Of a stretch of 49,711 nt of DNA, positions 49,603 to 49,711 are shown piece by piece. Every line of letters starts with the position of its first letter. Positions within the stretch are counted from its first letter, which is position 1. Location: NCBI RefSeq assembly GCF_003946175.1, contig NZ_RHOK01000019.1:1-49711 (forward strand), written 5' to 3'. Source of the DNA: Lacticaseibacillus suibinensis. GTDB taxonomy: Bacteria; Bacillota; Bacilli; Lactobacillales; Lactobacillaceae. The notes beneath the pieces were generated by a model. The model was not told where the DNA came from, did not search any database, and saw nothing but the letters and a program-made list of their open reading frames with translations. Position numbers and translations under genes: made by a program.

Positions 49603-49711
49603 ACCAAAAAGGCCATGAAGACCTATTCTTGTTAGTACTAGCTAAACAAGAAAGCAGGAATCTTCATGACCCACTCTCAGACTAACACCCACAAGCATTA
49701 CCAACAACTCA
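49603..49711 (+). mobile_element. Left part of an insertion sequence, probably IS30-type (partial)
   Basis: After the asp2 stop comes a 63-base leader with CTTGTTAG and CTAA-A-CAAG as a broken inverted repeat (around 49627-49652), then an open frame. The abrupt change of content within asp2 suggests that the element begins near 49600. The other end, terminal repeats and target duplication lie outside the window. Confidence 0.5.
49666..49711 (+). CDS. Start of a transposase gene, probably IS30 family (partial)
   Basis: ATG at 49666 opens a frame MTHSQTNTHKHYQQL that runs off the window. IS30-type transposases often begin with a short polar lead and then Y-x-x-L before the helix-turn-helix. 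GCAGGAA lies about 7 bases upstream as a ribosome site. Only 15 codons are visible, so the family is tentative. Confidence 0.45.
   Translation, partial: MTHSQTNTHKHYQQL

Noticed and set aside
1-49711. CRISPR array, rRNA or tRNA genes
   Set aside because: No regularly spaced identical repeats and no tRNA- or rRNA-like sequences were seen. In particular no tRNA gene was found at either border of the conjugative element.

Overview
The window comes from a low-GC-lineage Firmicute with a fairly GC-rich genome, most likely a lactobacillus of the Lacticaseibacillus type. The signs are Gram-positive ribosome binding sites throughout, LPXTG sortase substrates with a YSIRK-type signal, a T-box RNA before proBA, aminopeptidase C, a CsbD protein and an accessory Sec (SecA2/SecY2) locus. 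Genus-level assignment is inference.

Layout. (1) 1-2464: two nested IS66-type insertion sequences. An intact IS66 (150-2426, 8-bp target duplication) sits between the transposase gene and the terminal repeat of an older relative. (2) 2657-4165: an AT-richer LPXTG protein with mucus-binding-type domains, then a stretch of apparent gene remnants. (3) About 4600-26900: an integrative conjugative element of the Tn916/ICEBs1 type, almost all on the minus strand. Transcription appears to run from a large thioester/Cna-B adhesin (26544) through a SpoVG-like protein, two DUF961 (YdcP) proteins, a cluster of small acidic paralogues, the FtsK-like coupling protein, a MobT-type relaxase with its oriT, a DNA methyltransferase, a TcpD-like protein, ArdA, TcpE, a VirB4 ATPase, a VirB6-like membrane protein, a SLT+NlpC/P60 peptidoglycan hydrolase and TcpC. 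A PHP/SMC-type ATPase of the TrlF kind, probably a defence gene, is inserted in the opposite direction between relaxase/oriT and coupling protein. No integrase, excisionase or attachment site could be identified. (4) 27276-38924: ordinary chromosomal genes (NRAMP-related transporter, TMEM175-type channel, small proteins, asparaginase-family hydrolase, T-box-proB-proA, serine hydrolase, CsbD, homoserine-kinase-like GHMP kinase, phosphoglycerate mutase, pepC). (5) 39430-49602: an accessory Sec/glycosylation locus (GT8, two Gtf3-like transferases, secA2, secY2, asp1, asp2). asp2 looks truncated by another insertion sequence that begins near 49600.

How the parts work together: the conjugation genes form a near-continuous, translationally coupled operon that makes a cell-wall-crossing type IV secretion apparatus. 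The relaxase acts at the adjacent oriT, and ArdA, the methyltransferase, the TrlF-like protein and possibly the acidic paralogues deal with host or rival defences. The adhesin may help mating contact or host colonisation. At the other end, the glycosyltransferases and SecA2/Y2/Asp proteins would glycosylate and export a serine-rich adhesin that is not in the window.

Most interesting signals: (a) two copies of an RNA element that folds as an H-type pseudoknot with three compensatory base-pair changes, lying before the tcpD-like gene and before the methyltransferase; (b) a family of five small acidic paralogues in the conjugation module, one killed by a single TGG-to-TAG change; (c) a methyltransferase whose natural N-terminus lacks a start codon but would be joined to an upstream short frame by slippage on a run of six A; (d) the truncated asp2.
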